Source of the DNA: Erysipelothrix sp.
Lineage (GTDB): Bacteria; Bacillota_I; Bacilli_A; Erysipelotrichales; Erysipelotrichaceae
Assembly: GCA_012735275.1 (NCBI GenBank)
Contig: JAAYHR010000015.1
Location: forward strand, 1 to 35,521
DNA length: 35,521 bases
Direction of reading: 5' to 3'
In this document: one piece after another, positions 18,262 to 26,907 of the stretch
How the letters are laid out: every line of letters starts with the position of its first letter
Position numbering within the stretch: the first letter of the stretch is position 1
Position numbers and translations under genes: made by a program
The notes under the pieces: generated by a model
Told to the model about the DNA's origin: nothing
Databases searched by the model: none
What the model saw: only the letters and a program-made list of their open reading frames with translations

Positions 18262-18270
18262 ATTATAACA
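18262..18270 (-). promoter_or_regulatory. extended -10 promoter of deoB
   Basis: Read on the minus strand: TGTTATAAT, a perfect extended -10, about 31 nt before the deoB ATG; no good -35 is present. GAGGAAG serves as RBS. It allows deoB to be expressed apart from the recN-dinB-xerD unit. Confidence 0.65.
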
Positions 18271-18285
18271 AAATTTAATTCAATA

Positions 18286-19167
18286 TTACTTTTTTCCCCT
18301 TAAAAAGAATTGATCATAAGCAGATTTAAGATGTTTAGTTTGCAAGTGAACATATATTTGCGTGGTCGCAATATCACTATGGCCAAGTAGTTCTTGAACA
18401 TGCCTTAAATCAGCACCCCCTTCTAATAAGTGGGTGGCATAAGTATGCCTAAAGGAGTGTGGTGAATACTTACTTCTAATATTATTCTCATTAATAATAG
18501 TTTGTAAGCTTTGATAAACATACTGTCTTGATACTTGCTTAAGTGATGGCATAATAAATATATGTTTATCTTTAGTCTCAGGTCGAACTTGCTCATATCT
18601 GTGTAATTTCTTAATGGCTAAGTTAGATAAAGGGACATAACGTACCTTAGACCCCTTCCCTTTTATTCGAATAATTTTATTTTCAAGGTTTAAATCATTA
18701 TAAGTTAAGTTAGTTAACTCAGAAACCCTTAAACCACAGGAGTAGAGAAACTCATAGAGACAATCATGAAAGATATCTTCAAAAGATTCATCATTAAATG
18801 ATGCAAAAATCTTATCTAAGTCGCTTTTAGCAATTAACTTAGGTAAATGTTGCTCACTCTTACCAATCTTAATTCTTAAGGTTGGATTAATAATTGACTC
18901 ATCAATGGAGCTAATAAAGCTATGAAATGATCTAATAGTTGATAGTGCATGACTAATTGAAGAACTTGCTAATACCTCTGAGATACTGTCTATGTAATCA
19001 ATAATGTCATCCTTATCAATCTTTTCCATTTTATTGATATTAGCATCATTAAGATAGTTAAAATACCGCGTCAATTGATGCTGATATGACTCAATTGTTG
19101 CGGCTGCTAATTGTTGATTGATTGATATATCGAAGATATACATTTCTAGTGCATCCAAGATTAACAT
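18286..19167 (-). CDS. xerD: tyrosine recombinase XerD
   Basis: A 293-residue site-specific recombinase that resolves chromosome dimers at dif with a partner XerC/CodV. An N-terminal SAM-like core-binding domain (about 1-95) is followed by the catalytic domain with Arg147 (CGLRVSEL), Lys171 (RIKGKGSKVRYVPL), His237 and Arg240 (HSFRHTYATHLLEGG), His263 (LLGHSDIATTQIY) and nucleophile Tyr272. XerD rather than XerC is preferred because deoB follows, as ripX-drm in B. subtilis. The AGGTGA RBS overlaps the dinB stop. No phage or integron features surround it, so it is the housekeeping copy. Confidence 0.92.
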   Translation of the reverse strand: MLILDALEMYIFDISINQQLAAATIESYQHQLTRYFNYLNDANINKMEKIDKDDIIDYIDSISEVLASSSISHALSTIRSFHSFISSIDESIINPTLRIKIGKSEQHLPKLIAKSDLDKIFASFNDESFEDIFHDCLYEFLYSCGLRVSELTNLTYNDLNLENKIIRIKGKGSKVRYVPLSNLAIKKLHRYEQVRPETKDKHIFIMPSLKQVSRQYVYQSLQTIINENNIRSKYSPHSFRHTYATHLLEGGADLRHVQELLGHSDIATTQIYVHLQTKHLKSAYDQFFLRGKK

Positions 19168-19174
19168 ACTTCAC

Positions 19175-20239
19175 CTATATTTCTAGTCTATATTGATAGA
19201 TTGATTCCGAATAATCCTTAAGTTTTGAAAATGAAATACCTAATAAACGAATTGGGTCTTCAACATTTTCGCGATCAAAGATTAAGAGGACTTCTTCATA
19301 AATTTCATCAGTATCCTGTAGGTCATAATCAAAGGTTACTGATCTAGTTACGGTTGTAAAGTCACCAGTTCTAATTGTAACGGTTAAGGTTGAAGATACG
19401 ACCTTATGCGCCTTTAAGCGATTAGAAACCATCTGGGCTAGCGAGTAAAACTTTTGGGTTATAATTGAATAATCGGTAACATCTTCTAAAAAAGTTGAAG
19501 AGTGGCCAATTGACTTTAAACTCTCATCTAAGGAAATCTCGTAGTTACCAATCCCTTGAATCTTCTCAAGCGTCTTATCCGTATTCTTACCGAGAATCTG
19601 TTTAATTAATAAGTACTTATCTTTATTGAGTAAGTCGCCAATAACTTTGATATTATGTTCCATTAAGATTGGCGCAGTAATCTTTCCAATACCATGCATT
19701 TCATTGATTGGGATTGGATAAATTTTATTAATTACTTCTTCTTTTCTAATTAAGGTAATTCCCATCGGCTTTTGCATATCCGATGCCATCTTAGCAAGAA
19801 ACTTATTAACTGAGATTCCAATAGAGCAGGATAACTCTAAGGTCTCATATAACTTTGTTTGAATTTCATAAGCTAAATCTAAGGGACGCTGGTAATTCTT
19901 GACAACGTCAGTCAAATCTAAATAGCACTCATCAATTGATACTTGTTCAACTTGATCAGTATAAGTCTTAAGAAAGTTTACAAACTTCTTCGATAGTTTT
20001 GAATAGTATGGATGATCAACTTCAACAAAAGTTAGGTTTGGACATAAGCGCAGTGCTTCAGTCGTCGACATGGCACTTTTAACGCCATATGCCCGCGCTT
20101 CATAAGTTGCGGTCGTAATAATACCCTTCCCTCTTCTTCCGGCTATCGCAACCGGTAAATCCTTAAGTTCTGGATTTCTAATTTGCTCTGCTACAGCATA
20201 AAAAGCATTTAAATCAATATGAAAAATAAATCTATCCAA
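19175..20239 (-). CDS. dinB: DNA polymerase IV (Y family)
   Basis: A Y-family translesion polymerase of about 354 residues. Catalytic acids are present: Asp in FHIDLNAFYA (about residue 9) and Asp-Glu in VSIDECYLDLT (about 103-104). Fingers motif TATYEARAYGVKSAM, the thumb helix-hairpin-helix MHGIGKITAPI and the little-finger domain (about 235-354) follow. I chose TTG 20239 because GGTGAT lies 4 nt upstream and the distance to the first Asp then matches other DinB proteins; GTG at 20251 is the longer alternative. It overlaps the recN stop, so the two are coupled. Confidence 0.93.
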   Translation of the reverse strand: MDRFIFHIDLNAFYAVAEQIRNPELKDLPVAIAGRRGKGIITTATYEARAYGVKSAMSTTEALRLCPNLTFVEVDHPYYSKLSKKFVNFLKTYTDQVEQVSIDECYLDLTDVVKNYQRPLDLAYEIQTKLYETLELSCSIGISVNKFLAKMASDMQKPMGITLIRKEEVINKIYPIPINEMHGIGKITAPILMEHNIKVIGDLLNKDKYLLIKQILGKNTDKTLEKIQGIGNYEISLDESLKSIGHSSTFLEDVTDYSIITQKFYSLAQMVSNRLKAHKVVSSTLTVTIRTGDFTTVTRSVTFDYDLQDTDEIYEEVLLIFDRENVEDPIRLLGISFSKLKDYSESIYQYRLEI

Positions 20240-21899
20240 GCCTATCACCACGATTAACCTTAGCTAAATTATAAAGTTCTTCTGCTGTTTTTAATGAATT
20301 ATCAGAAACAATACCCGTAGCCATTAAAGCTAACTTTTCAATAATTTCATTTTGTTCTAACTTAATAATATTTGTATGGCCAATACTTGTTGAATTATCT
20401 TTTTCAACATAATAGTGCTGATCAGCATATGCGGCAACTTGGGCTAAGTGGGTAATCGTAAATACTTGGGAGAAGTTTGCTAACTCATGCATTTTCAGTC
20501 CAATCGATGATGCAACCGATCCTGAAACTCCAGTATCAATTTCATCAAAGACAACTGTTGAAATACCAAATAATTTAGAGAAGACAACTTTTAAACCGAG
20601 CATTAAGCGTGATAACTCTCCACCTGATGCAACTTTAATTAATGATTCTAAATCAAACCCCTTGTTCATAGCAACCATAAACTCAATATCATCGATTCCA
20701 TCAGCACTTGGATCTTTAGGATTAACTTCAACCTTAAAGCGCGCTTTTTCAAGTTCTAGATCAGCTAAGTGCGCTAAGATTTCATTTTCTAAATGACTAG
20801 TTTTAGCTTTTCTTAAGCTTGATAGTTTATTTGCTGAACTTAGATACTTACTTAATGCTTCAGCTATTTGCTTATCTAACTTAGCTAAGATATATTCCTT
20901 ATTATCTGCGGCATCGATTTTAGCCAGAATATCATTATGACGTTCATTAAATGATTCAAATGATCCGCCAAAGCGTTTAATTAAGTGATTCATCTCATAT
21001 AGACGACTTTCAATTCGATTAACTTCATATTCATCATATTCTAAGCCTGAGAGTGCATCAGTAATTTCACTATCAATATCCTTTAATTCAATATATAAAC
21101 TTTCCATTCTTTCTGATAATTTATCAAATGGTTCAATATCAGAGATTCTTTTAATATAATCTTTAACTTCATATAACTTTTCAAAGACACCGGCATTAGC
21201 GTTTAAGATTTGTGTTGGTGCAGATAAGTTATTAAAGAGTGTTTCATAGTTATTTAACTCTTTTATCGCTGCCTGAAGTTTATTATATTCATCTTCATTT
21301 GGATTAACTTTTTCAATATCACTTAGTTGAAATTTAAGAAAGTCAATTTCTTCTTCATTAAAAGTTGTTGCTTCAAGTTTAGTCTTTTCATTAACTAAGC
21401 TTCGATATGCTTGATATAAGTCTTTTACGATAGCTTTTTCCTCTTCTAAGCCAACAAAAGCATCAAGTAGTTCTAAATGTGTCTGCTTATTTAAAAGATA
21501 TTGATTATCTCTTTGCGTATGGATATCTAACTCTTTCGCAAATAACTCTTTTAAAAATCCTAGAGTAACTGAGCGACCATTAACCCGTGATATTGATTTA
21601 CCATTTGTATCAATCGTTCTTGAGACAATATAAAAATCATCAGCTTCGATATCATTATCAGCTAATAGTTTTAATGAGATTGGATTTTTAAAATCAAAGT
21701 GTGCTTCAATAAAAGTCGACTTAGTCTTGTCCTTATTAACATTTGCAAATAGACGATTACCACATAAATAACCTAAAGCATCAATAATTAGTGACTTACC
21801 AGCTCCCGTATCACCGGTAACGGCAATTAAACCATCATTAAAAGAAAGATTTTGCTTATCAAAGAGTACATAATTTTCTAAATATAAATTGACTAACAT
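20232..21899 (-). CDS. recN: DNA repair protein RecN
   Basis: A 555-residue SMC-like ATPase acting early in double-strand-break repair. Walker A is GDTGAGKSL (29-37; usually GETGAGKS), the ABC signature ASGGELSRLMLGLK and Walker B VVFDEIDTGVSG are near the C-terminus, and a coiled-coil arm pair occupies about 155-365. It is nearly full length (576 in B. subtilis). Starting 2 nt after the dxs stop, it keeps the dxs-recN order of Bacillus, but yqxC and ahrC, which usually separate them, are absent. Confidence 0.96.
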   Translation of the reverse strand: MLVNLYLENYVLFDKQNLSFNDGLIAVTGDTGAGKSLIIDALGYLCGNRLFANVNKDKTKSTFIEAHFDFKNPISLKLLADNDIEADDFYIVSRTIDTNGKSISRVNGRSVTLGFLKELFAKELDIHTQRDNQYLLNKQTHLELLDAFVGLEEEKAIVKDLYQAYRSLVNEKTKLEATTFNEEEIDFLKFQLSDIEKVNPNEDEYNKLQAAIKELNNYETLFNNLSAPTQILNANAGVFEKLYEVKDYIKRISDIEPFDKLSERMESLYIELKDIDSEITDALSGLEYDEYEVNRIESRLYEMNHLIKRFGGSFESFNERHNDILAKIDAADNKEYILAKLDKQIAEALSKYLSSANKLSSLRKAKTSHLENEILAHLADLELEKARFKVEVNPKDPSADGIDDIEFMVAMNKGFDLESLIKVASGGELSRLMLGLKVVFSKLFGISTVVFDEIDTGVSGSVASSIGLKMHELANFSQVFTITHLAQVAAYADQHYYVEKDNSTSIGHTNIIKLEQNEIIEKLALMATGIVSDNSLKTAEELYNLAKVNRGDRLG

Positions 21900-21901
21900 A
21901 C

Positions 21902-23698
21902 TTACATCCTTTCAATTTTCTCACTAATTGCACTCAGTAGTGAATTAGAATCTAGTTTAAGTTTTTTACGAATAGCAATTATTGAATCAGGTTGCACATT
22001 AATATCGGCAATCCCATATCTAATAACTTCAAGCTTAATATTATTATCAGTATAGTAATTATTAATCATGGAAGATAAGCCAGAGTTTAAGAGATCATTT
22101 TCATAAATATAAATTGGTATATTTAAAAGACTAATTTCTTTTAAAAGATCTGTATCTAATGGCTTAATAAAACGGGCATTAATTAGACCAATATTTAAAT
22201 TGTTTATTTGAATACGGCGCATTAGTTTTTCAACGTCATTACCATAAGTAATAATTAGGGCCTGCATATTTACATTATAGATTTCCTTTGTCCAAGAACC
22301 TATATTTATTAGACGATAGTGCTCATTTTTAACATATTGATGAATTGCGCCAGAATATCTCAGTGCCACAGGCGAATTGTATTTAAATGCTGAGTAAACA
22401 AGATCTTGTAGTTCAACTTGATCCTTAGCTTGAGCAATAACTAGATTAGCCATAGAACTTAAAAGTGTAATATCATAAATACCCTGGCTATCAATATCAT
22501 AGTCTGAGTTTAAACCTGCATCATTAATACCAATAACGACCGGTAGTTTATTTTTAGCAATATCATTATTTACTTGTTTATAGATTGATTGAATCTGTTT
22601 TGATCTAAGTGATAAGAAAGTTTTCTTTCCGCTTAAGGCTAAACCAGCTGCGAAAGCCGATGCATGCAGTTCTGAGTTAGCAATATTATAAGTCCGCTTC
22701 GGATAGTGCTCATTAAAATCACCTAAGTTACTAAAGACTAAGTTATCAGTCGAAACAGCAACAATATCAGCTTCATCTTTAGCTAAGTCAATTAATGTTT
22801 TGGTGACGATATTAGCATTAGTTAAATGATTACTTGGAAAATTAGATAATGTTTGGCCAGTCTTTGGATCAAATGGGGTAATGGCATTGTAGTGATAATT
22901 AGCATTATTCTCAACAAAGCTCACGCCCTTGCCCATCTTTGTAATCACGTGGACAATAACTGAGTTATCAATTTGCTTAGCATAATTAAAAGCGGTAATT
23001 AATTGCTTTAAATCATGGCCATCTACTGGTCCTAAGTACTCAATACCAAATTCACGAAAGATTGTTGTTTCTAAGACATTCTTCTTAATAACATTCTTAA
23101 CGCCATGTAATGAACCCAAGACTTTCTTACCAACAATATTTTTAGAGAGAATTTTATTCATATCCCCTTTAATTACATTATAAGATTTACTTGTTCGAAT
23201 ACGGTTAATGGAACGATCAATATTACCGACACTTACTTGATCACTATCAGCATCATTATAAACAATAATAACTTTCTCAACGGACTTTGAAATATGGCGT
23301 AAAGCCTCAAAGTTAATTCCATCATTAATTGAGTTATCGCCTAATATGGCAACAATTGACTTTTTCTCATGCTCAAAAGCTTGGGCTTCTGCAAGTCCAA
23401 GTGCAATTGAGATTGATGATGCATAGAGTAAATTTTTTTCTATACCATAAGCCTGATTTAATATTGTATTAACCATGGCATGTTTCTTACCATCAAAAAT
23501 TAGTTGATCAACTTCCACATCAAAAACATAATGAAGGGCTAAGGTTAATTCTACGACGCTTAAATTTGAAGCTAAATAGCCTCCCGTTTTCGCCATACTT
23601 TCGAATAGATTTTCCCGTAACTTAGCAGCAATTGTCACTAAGCCTTCATGATTAAATTTTCTAATATCTGAATTTTTACTAATTTTATTAAGGTCCAT
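21902..23698 (-). CDS. dxs: 1-deoxy-D-xylulose-5-phosphate synthase-like protein, divergent
   Basis: A 598-residue thiamine-diphosphate enzyme of the DXS type. Overall layout and position after ispA identify it: ASNLSVVELTLALHYVFD (43-60), GPVDGHDLKQLI (223-234), HVITKMGKGVSFVE, TPFDPKTG, SELHASAFAAGLALSG, LPVVIGINDAG. However, key positions of Escherichia coli DXS are changed by my alignment: His49 to Tyr41, GDG to GDN (120-122), Arg420 to Asp393, Asp427 to Tyr400, His431 to Ser404; the WDVGHQAYPHK region is replaced and about 30 residues are missing after it. The catalytic Glu (Glu343) and one phosphate Arg (Arg447) remain. Whether it still makes DXP is doubtful. The frame is intact, with RBS AGGAGG. 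Confidence 0.8.
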   Translation of the reverse strand: MDLNKISKNSDIRKFNHEGLVTIAAKLRENLFESMAKTGGYLASNLSVVELTLALHYVFDVEVDQLIFDGKKHAMVNTILNQAYGIEKNLLYASSISIALGLAEAQAFEHEKKSIVAILGDNSINDGINFEALRHISKSVEKVIIVYNDADSDQVSVGNIDRSINRIRTSKSYNVIKGDMNKILSKNIVGKKVLGSLHGVKNVIKKNVLETTIFREFGIEYLGPVDGHDLKQLITAFNYAKQIDNSVIVHVITKMGKGVSFVENNANYHYNAITPFDPKTGQTLSNFPSNHLTNANIVTKTLIDLAKDEADIVAVSTDNLVFSNLGDFNEHYPKRTYNIANSELHASAFAAGLALSGKKTFLSLRSKQIQSIYKQVNNDIAKNKLPVVIGINDAGLNSDYDIDSQGIYDITLLSSMANLVIAQAKDQVELQDLVYSAFKYNSPVALRYSGAIHQYVKNEHYRLINIGSWTKEIYNVNMQALIITYGNDVEKLMRRIQINNLNIGLINARFIKPLDTDLLKEISLLNIPIYIYENDLLNSGLSSMINNYYTDNNIKLEVIRYGIADINVQPDSIIAIRKKLKLDSNSLLSAISEKIERM

Positions 23699-23722
23699 AG
23701 TTCCTCCTAGAATTTGATAGTA

Positions 23723-24562
23723 TTATTTTTGACGGTTTTCAATATTAACAATAAGTTCTTTTAAGTTATTAGATTTTAAATCTAAAGTATTTAATACGTT
23801 ATAGATATTTTCAAATAATTCAGCAACACTTGCTTTTGATGCTTCTAAGCCAATTAGTTTAACATAAGTTGACTTATCATTATCTTCATCACTAGCGTAT
23901 TTACCAATTTCTTCAAATGTTTTAGTTACATCAAGAATATCATCTTGGATTTGAAATGCTAGACCTAAGTCTTTAGCAATTACTAATAGTTTTTCAATAT
24001 CTTGATCAGCATTAGCGATAATCGCTGCCGCACTAAGGGCGAACATAATTAGATTAGATGTTTTATAAACATTAATCTCTTTTACATCATCAAGTAATAA
24101 TGCTTTTGATTCACCGGCTAAATCTAATTGTTGACCATAAATCATACCGCCGATTCCTGAGTATTTAGCTAAGGCTTGAACTAACTTTATTTTCTCTTCT
24201 GGATAGTTTGCAATGTCACTTGCGATAATTGCGAAGGCTTCAGTTAAAAGCGCATCTCCCGCTAATATGGCAATATCTTCACCAAACTGTTTATGCGTTG
24301 ATAATTTACCACGACGATAATCATCATTATCCATTGCTGGCAAATCATCATGGACAAGTGAATATGAGTGAATTAATTCAATTGCTAAAGCGGCACTAAG
24401 CCCCTTTTCAATATTAATTCCATAATCACTAAGTAGTGCTAAAAGCAACATGGGACGAACGCGTTTACCGCCATCTGCTGTCGCATAAATTACGGCATCA
24501 TTGACTGATCCTTGGCTATTGTAATTGTAATCTTGTAAAAACTTCTCAAAAGTATTTAACAT
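23723..24562 (-). CDS. ispA: polyprenyl (farnesyl/geranylgeranyl) diphosphate synthase
   Basis: A 279-residue trans-prenyltransferase making short-chain prenyl diphosphates, needed for undecaprenyl phosphate. Conserved regions: GGKRVRPMLLLALL (about 32-45), first Asp-rich motif LVHDDLPAMDNDDYRRGKLS (about 74-93), GDALLTEAF, and second Asp-rich motif QIQDDILDVT. All metal-binding Asp are present, in contrast to the altered dxs next to it. The bacterial six-residue first motif and small size favour FPP synthase. The start is 1 nt after the xseB stop, so translation is coupled. Confidence 0.93.
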   Translation of the reverse strand: MLNTFEKFLQDYNYNSQGSVNDAVIYATADGGKRVRPMLLLALLSDYGINIEKGLSAALAIELIHSYSLVHDDLPAMDNDDYRRGKLSTHKQFGEDIAILAGDALLTEAFAIIASDIANYPEEKIKLVQALAKYSGIGGMIYGQQLDLAGESKALLLDDVKEINVYKTSNLIMFALSAAAIIANADQDIEKLLVIAKDLGLAFQIQDDILDVTKTFEEIGKYASDEDNDKSTYVKLIGLEASKASVAELFENIYNVLNTLDLKSNNLKELIVNIENRQK

Positions 24563-24563
24563 A

Positions 24564-24761
24564 TTATCCCTGATATTTATCGACTAATTCATTAATTGAA
24601 CTTTCGAACCCTTCTAATTTTGTATTACACATTTGGATTAATTTTAATCCCTCTTCAAATAGTGTCATTGAGTTGTCTAAGCTTTCTTCACCACTCGCAA
24701 GTTTTTGATTAATTACTTCTAAGCGTTTAATCGCTTCTTCAAAATTAAAGTTTTCCATCAT
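24564..24761 (-). CDS. xseB: exodeoxyribonuclease VII small subunit
   Basis: A helical protein of about 65 residues with the XseB pattern NFEEAIKRLEVINQKLASGEESLDNSMTLFEEG spread over two helices. It binds the large subunit XseA to form a single-strand exonuclease. A longer frame exists from TTG 24776, but the RBS AGGAAG (24765-24770) places the start at one of the ATG pair at 24761 and 24758. It overlaps the end of xseA. Confidence 0.92.
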   Translation of the reverse strand: MMENFNFEEAIKRLEVINQKLASGEESLDNSMTLFEEGLKLIQMCNTKLEGFESSINELVDKYQG

Positions 24762-26082
24762 TTTCTTCCTTTCCAATTACACTAGCAATGATATGACCAT
24801 CACCAAGTGCGACTTTTATTTCATCGTTAATATTTATATCCTTAACACTCTTAATTATTTGATCATTATGCTCAACAATTGAATAACCACGCTTAAGCGT
24901 ATTAATTGGTGAATAAGAATCAAGTAATTGTAGTTGATTGCTGAAGTTAGCTTTTAACTTATTTTCAAATAAGTTAATGTTATTGTATAATTCCTGCTTT
25001 AATAAGGCCGTCTTATTTACTTCTATATTTATTATATCATTAGCACTTGCGATTATAGACTTTTCTAAAAGTTTGTACTTATTAATATTTTCAATAAATC
25101 TTGATTGATAAGCCTGGAGTTTATCTGCATTTAAGCGTAACGCTTTTTGATAAGTCGCAGTCAATAGTTCAGGATGTTTAAAGCTTGCCATATTACTATA
25201 GGTATAGACTAACTGTGAGGCATTATTTAACTGATAATTCATTCGCTCTTTTAAGCTATTCTCATATTGTTTAAAACTAGCTTTGACATCAGTAATATTT
25301 GGTGTAATTAACTCGGCTGCTGCGGTTGGGGTTGGTGCTCTTAAGTCGGCAACAAAATCCGATATCGTAAAGTCAATTTCATGACCAACACCTGATATAA
25401 TTGGCGTCTTTAAATTATAAATTACCCGCGCTAGGGATTCTTCATTAAATGCCCAAAGATCTTCTATCGATCCACCACCACGGGCTAAGATAATCGCATC
25501 ATAGTCTTGATTATCAATCTTTATTAAGTTTGAGATTAAGTCTAAATGCGCTTCTGGTCCTTGAACTAAAGATGGATAGACATTTACAGTGGCAATTGGC
25601 CAACGGCGCTCTAGAGTCGTTAAAATATCATTTAGGGCTGCGGAATCCTTGCCTGAGACAACCGCAATTCGACTTGGAAACTTTTTAAAGCCTTGTTTAT
25701 GTTGCTCAGCAAATAAACCTTCAGCATTTAACTGCTTTTTAAGTAACTCAAAACGAGCAGATAAATCGCCTGCTCCTTCTTCATTCATTTCTGTGACATA
25801 CAATTGTAGTGATCCTGATGACTCAAAGATCGACACATTAGCTTTTAATGAAACTAACATACCATCTTTTGGATTAAAATTAACTTGGCGGGCATTGGTT
25901 GCAAACATAACACAAGAAACGCGACTAACTTCATCTTTAAGCGTGAAGTACATATGGCGATTGTTGTGATACTTAAAGTTTGATAACTCCCCTACAACAT
26001 TAATATTCTGAATTAAAAAGTCATTATCTAGTTTTAACTTTAAGTAAGCTACTAAAGATTTAACTGACCACTTTTGACTCAT
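24745..26082 (-). CDS. xseA: exodeoxyribonuclease VII large subunit
   Basis: 445 residues. An N-terminal OB fold (WSVKSLVAYLKLKLDNDFL...VVGELSNFKYH...HMYFTLKD), a catalytic core with VVSGKDSAALNDILTTLERRWP, ARGGGSIEDLWAFNEE and VGHEIDFTISDFVADLRAPTPTAAAEL, then a long coiled-coil (about 270-385) that holds XseB. All family motifs are present. ATG overlaps the nusB stop in ATGA, so it is co-translated. folD, found between nusB and xseA in Bacillus, is missing. Confidence 0.97.
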   Translation of the reverse strand: MSQKWSVKSLVAYLKLKLDNDFLIQNINVVGELSNFKYHNNRHMYFTLKDEVSRVSCVMFATNARQVNFNPKDGMLVSLKANVSIFESSGSLQLYVTEMNEEGAGDLSARFELLKKQLNAEGLFAEQHKQGFKKFPSRIAVVSGKDSAALNDILTTLERRWPIATVNVYPSLVQGPEAHLDLISNLIKIDNQDYDAIILARGGGSIEDLWAFNEESLARVIYNLKTPIISGVGHEIDFTISDFVADLRAPTPTAAAELITPNITDVKASFKQYENSLKERMNYQLNNASQLVYTYSNMASFKHPELLTATYQKALRLNADKLQAYQSRFIENINKYKLLEKSIIASANDIINIEVNKTALLKQELYNNINLFENKLKANFSNQLQLLDSYSPINTLKRGYSIVEHNDQIIKSVKDININDEIKVALGDGHIIASVIGKEENDGKL

Positions 26083-26456
26083 ATTTGATCAAGTAGTCCA
26101 TTAATTAATTTAAAAGAATCAGCCGCAGCATATTTCTTTGTAAACTCAATTGCCTCATTAATAATAACTGCCTTATCAGCATCTTCACTTAATAACTCAG
26201 CGACACCAACTAGTAAAATTGCTTGTTCTAAAAAACCTAAGCGATCAAAAGCCCAATTATTTAATTTGCTTTCAATCATTTCCTGTAAGTAAGTTTTATG
26301 TTCAATTACGTTTGCCGTAATATTTAAGAAAAAGATATCTCTCTTAACTTTTTTGTCATCAACTTGATTATTAATTACTTCATATATATCTGTATTCAAA
26401 AGTAAACTCTGGTAAACACAAATTATTGCTTGTTCTCTTATTTCTGTTCTATTCAT
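26079..26456 (-). CDS. nusB: transcription antitermination factor NusB
   Basis: A 125-residue all-helical NusB which, with NusE/S10, supports antitermination of rRNA operons. It opens MNRTEIREQAIICVYQSLL; the C-terminal conserved part is LGFLEQAILLVGVAELL, DKAVIINEAIEFTKKYAAADSFKLINGLL. The reading frame is open upstream, but the RBS GGAGG 7 nt before ATG 26456 and the terminator just before it fix this start. It ends in TGA, one of three TGA stops in the window, overlapping the xseA ATG. Confidence 0.95.
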   Translation of the reverse strand: MNRTEIREQAIICVYQSLLLNTDIYEVINNQVDDKKVKRDIFFLNITANVIEHKTYLQEMIESKLNNWAFDRLGFLEQAILLVGVAELLSEDADKAVIINEAIEFTKKYAAADSFKLINGLLDQI

Positions 26457-26469
26457 ATTATTCCTCCGT

Positions 26470-26493
26470 AAAAAAACACCGACAAGGTGTTTT
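26470..26493 (-). terminator. terminator between yqhY and nusB
   Basis: Minus strand AAAACACC, loop TTGTC, GGTGTTTT and further T. The stem overlaps the yqhY stop codon and ends about 8 nt before the nusB RBS. As no new promoter fits in the gap, nusB and all genes to xerD would depend on readthrough, a layout like rpmA-obg. Confidence 0.8.
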
Positions 26494-26824
26494 AAAAAGT
26501 AAAGCCAATAACCCAGACGTTTACGCAAACATCTTCAATGCCTGTACTTGTTGTAATTGCTTGATAAATCTTTTGTTGAAGATTCTCAATAACACCAACT
26601 ACATGATTACCAAACTTAACTTCAACTTCAAGATTAATCGTTAAGACTTCATCCTCATAAGTAACGCTAATCCCCTTATTTTGTTGAATAAGTTTATGTG
26701 AAAAACTAACGTACTTACTTTCCTCAACTGAGTATTTGGCAATATCGCCAATAACACTTTTCTCAATTGAAACTTTTCCATTAATTTCACTGTTATTTAA
26801 AATCTCAATATAATTTGAACTCAT
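26492..26824 (-). CDS. yqhY: Asp23/Gls24-family protein (YqhY-like)
   Basis: A 110-residue second Asp23-family protein. It has the EINGKVSIEKSVIGDIAKYSVEES core, a central strand region (TYEDEVLTINLEVEVKFGNHV), a helix (IENLQQKIYQAITTSTG) and the end VCVNVWVIGF. In B. subtilis yqhY lies between accBC and nusB and is linked to control of acetyl-CoA carboxylase; acc genes are not adjacent here. Start ATG 26824 is preferred over GTG 26833: AGGTGAT lies 4 nt upstream, and the predicted transcription start falls at about 26835. Confidence 0.88.
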   Translation of the reverse strand: MSSNYIEILNNSEINGKVSIEKSVIGDIAKYSVEESKYVSFSHKLIQQNKGISVTYEDEVLTINLEVEVKFGNHVVGVIENLQQKIYQAITTSTGIEDVCVNVWVIGFTF

Positions 26825-26841
26825 ATTTATCACCTACTACT

Positions 26842-26850
26842 ATTATAGCA
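26842..26850 (-). promoter_or_regulatory. extended -10 promoter of the yqhY-nusB-xseAB-ispA-dxs-recN-dinB-xerD unit
   Basis: Minus strand TGCTATAAT (26850 to 26842) with no clear -35. The leader would be about 11 nt. The region upstream carries an 11-bp inverted repeat (26855-26865 and 26883-26893). Confidence 0.65.
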
Positions 26851-26854
26851 AATA

Positions 26855-26893
26855 ATCAATCACAATTGTAGAGTTAATACATTTGTAATTGAT
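26855..26893. repeat. inverted repeat upstream of the yqhY promoter
   Basis: ATCAATCACAA (26855-26865) and TTGTAATTGAT (26883-26893) are inverted copies with one mismatch (a G-U pair in RNA on the minus strand), 17 nt apart. It lies between the CAP-gene stop and the yqhY -10 box, covering the -35 position. It may be an operator or the hairpin of a T-poor terminator. Confidence 0.5.
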
Positions 26894-26907
26894 ATAAGCC
26901 CAATTAA

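Noticed and set aside
18286-19167. XerD-like recombinase as an integrase of a mobile element
   Set aside because: It lies beside deoB as in B. subtilis ripX-drm, with no att repeats, cargo or phage genes nearby.
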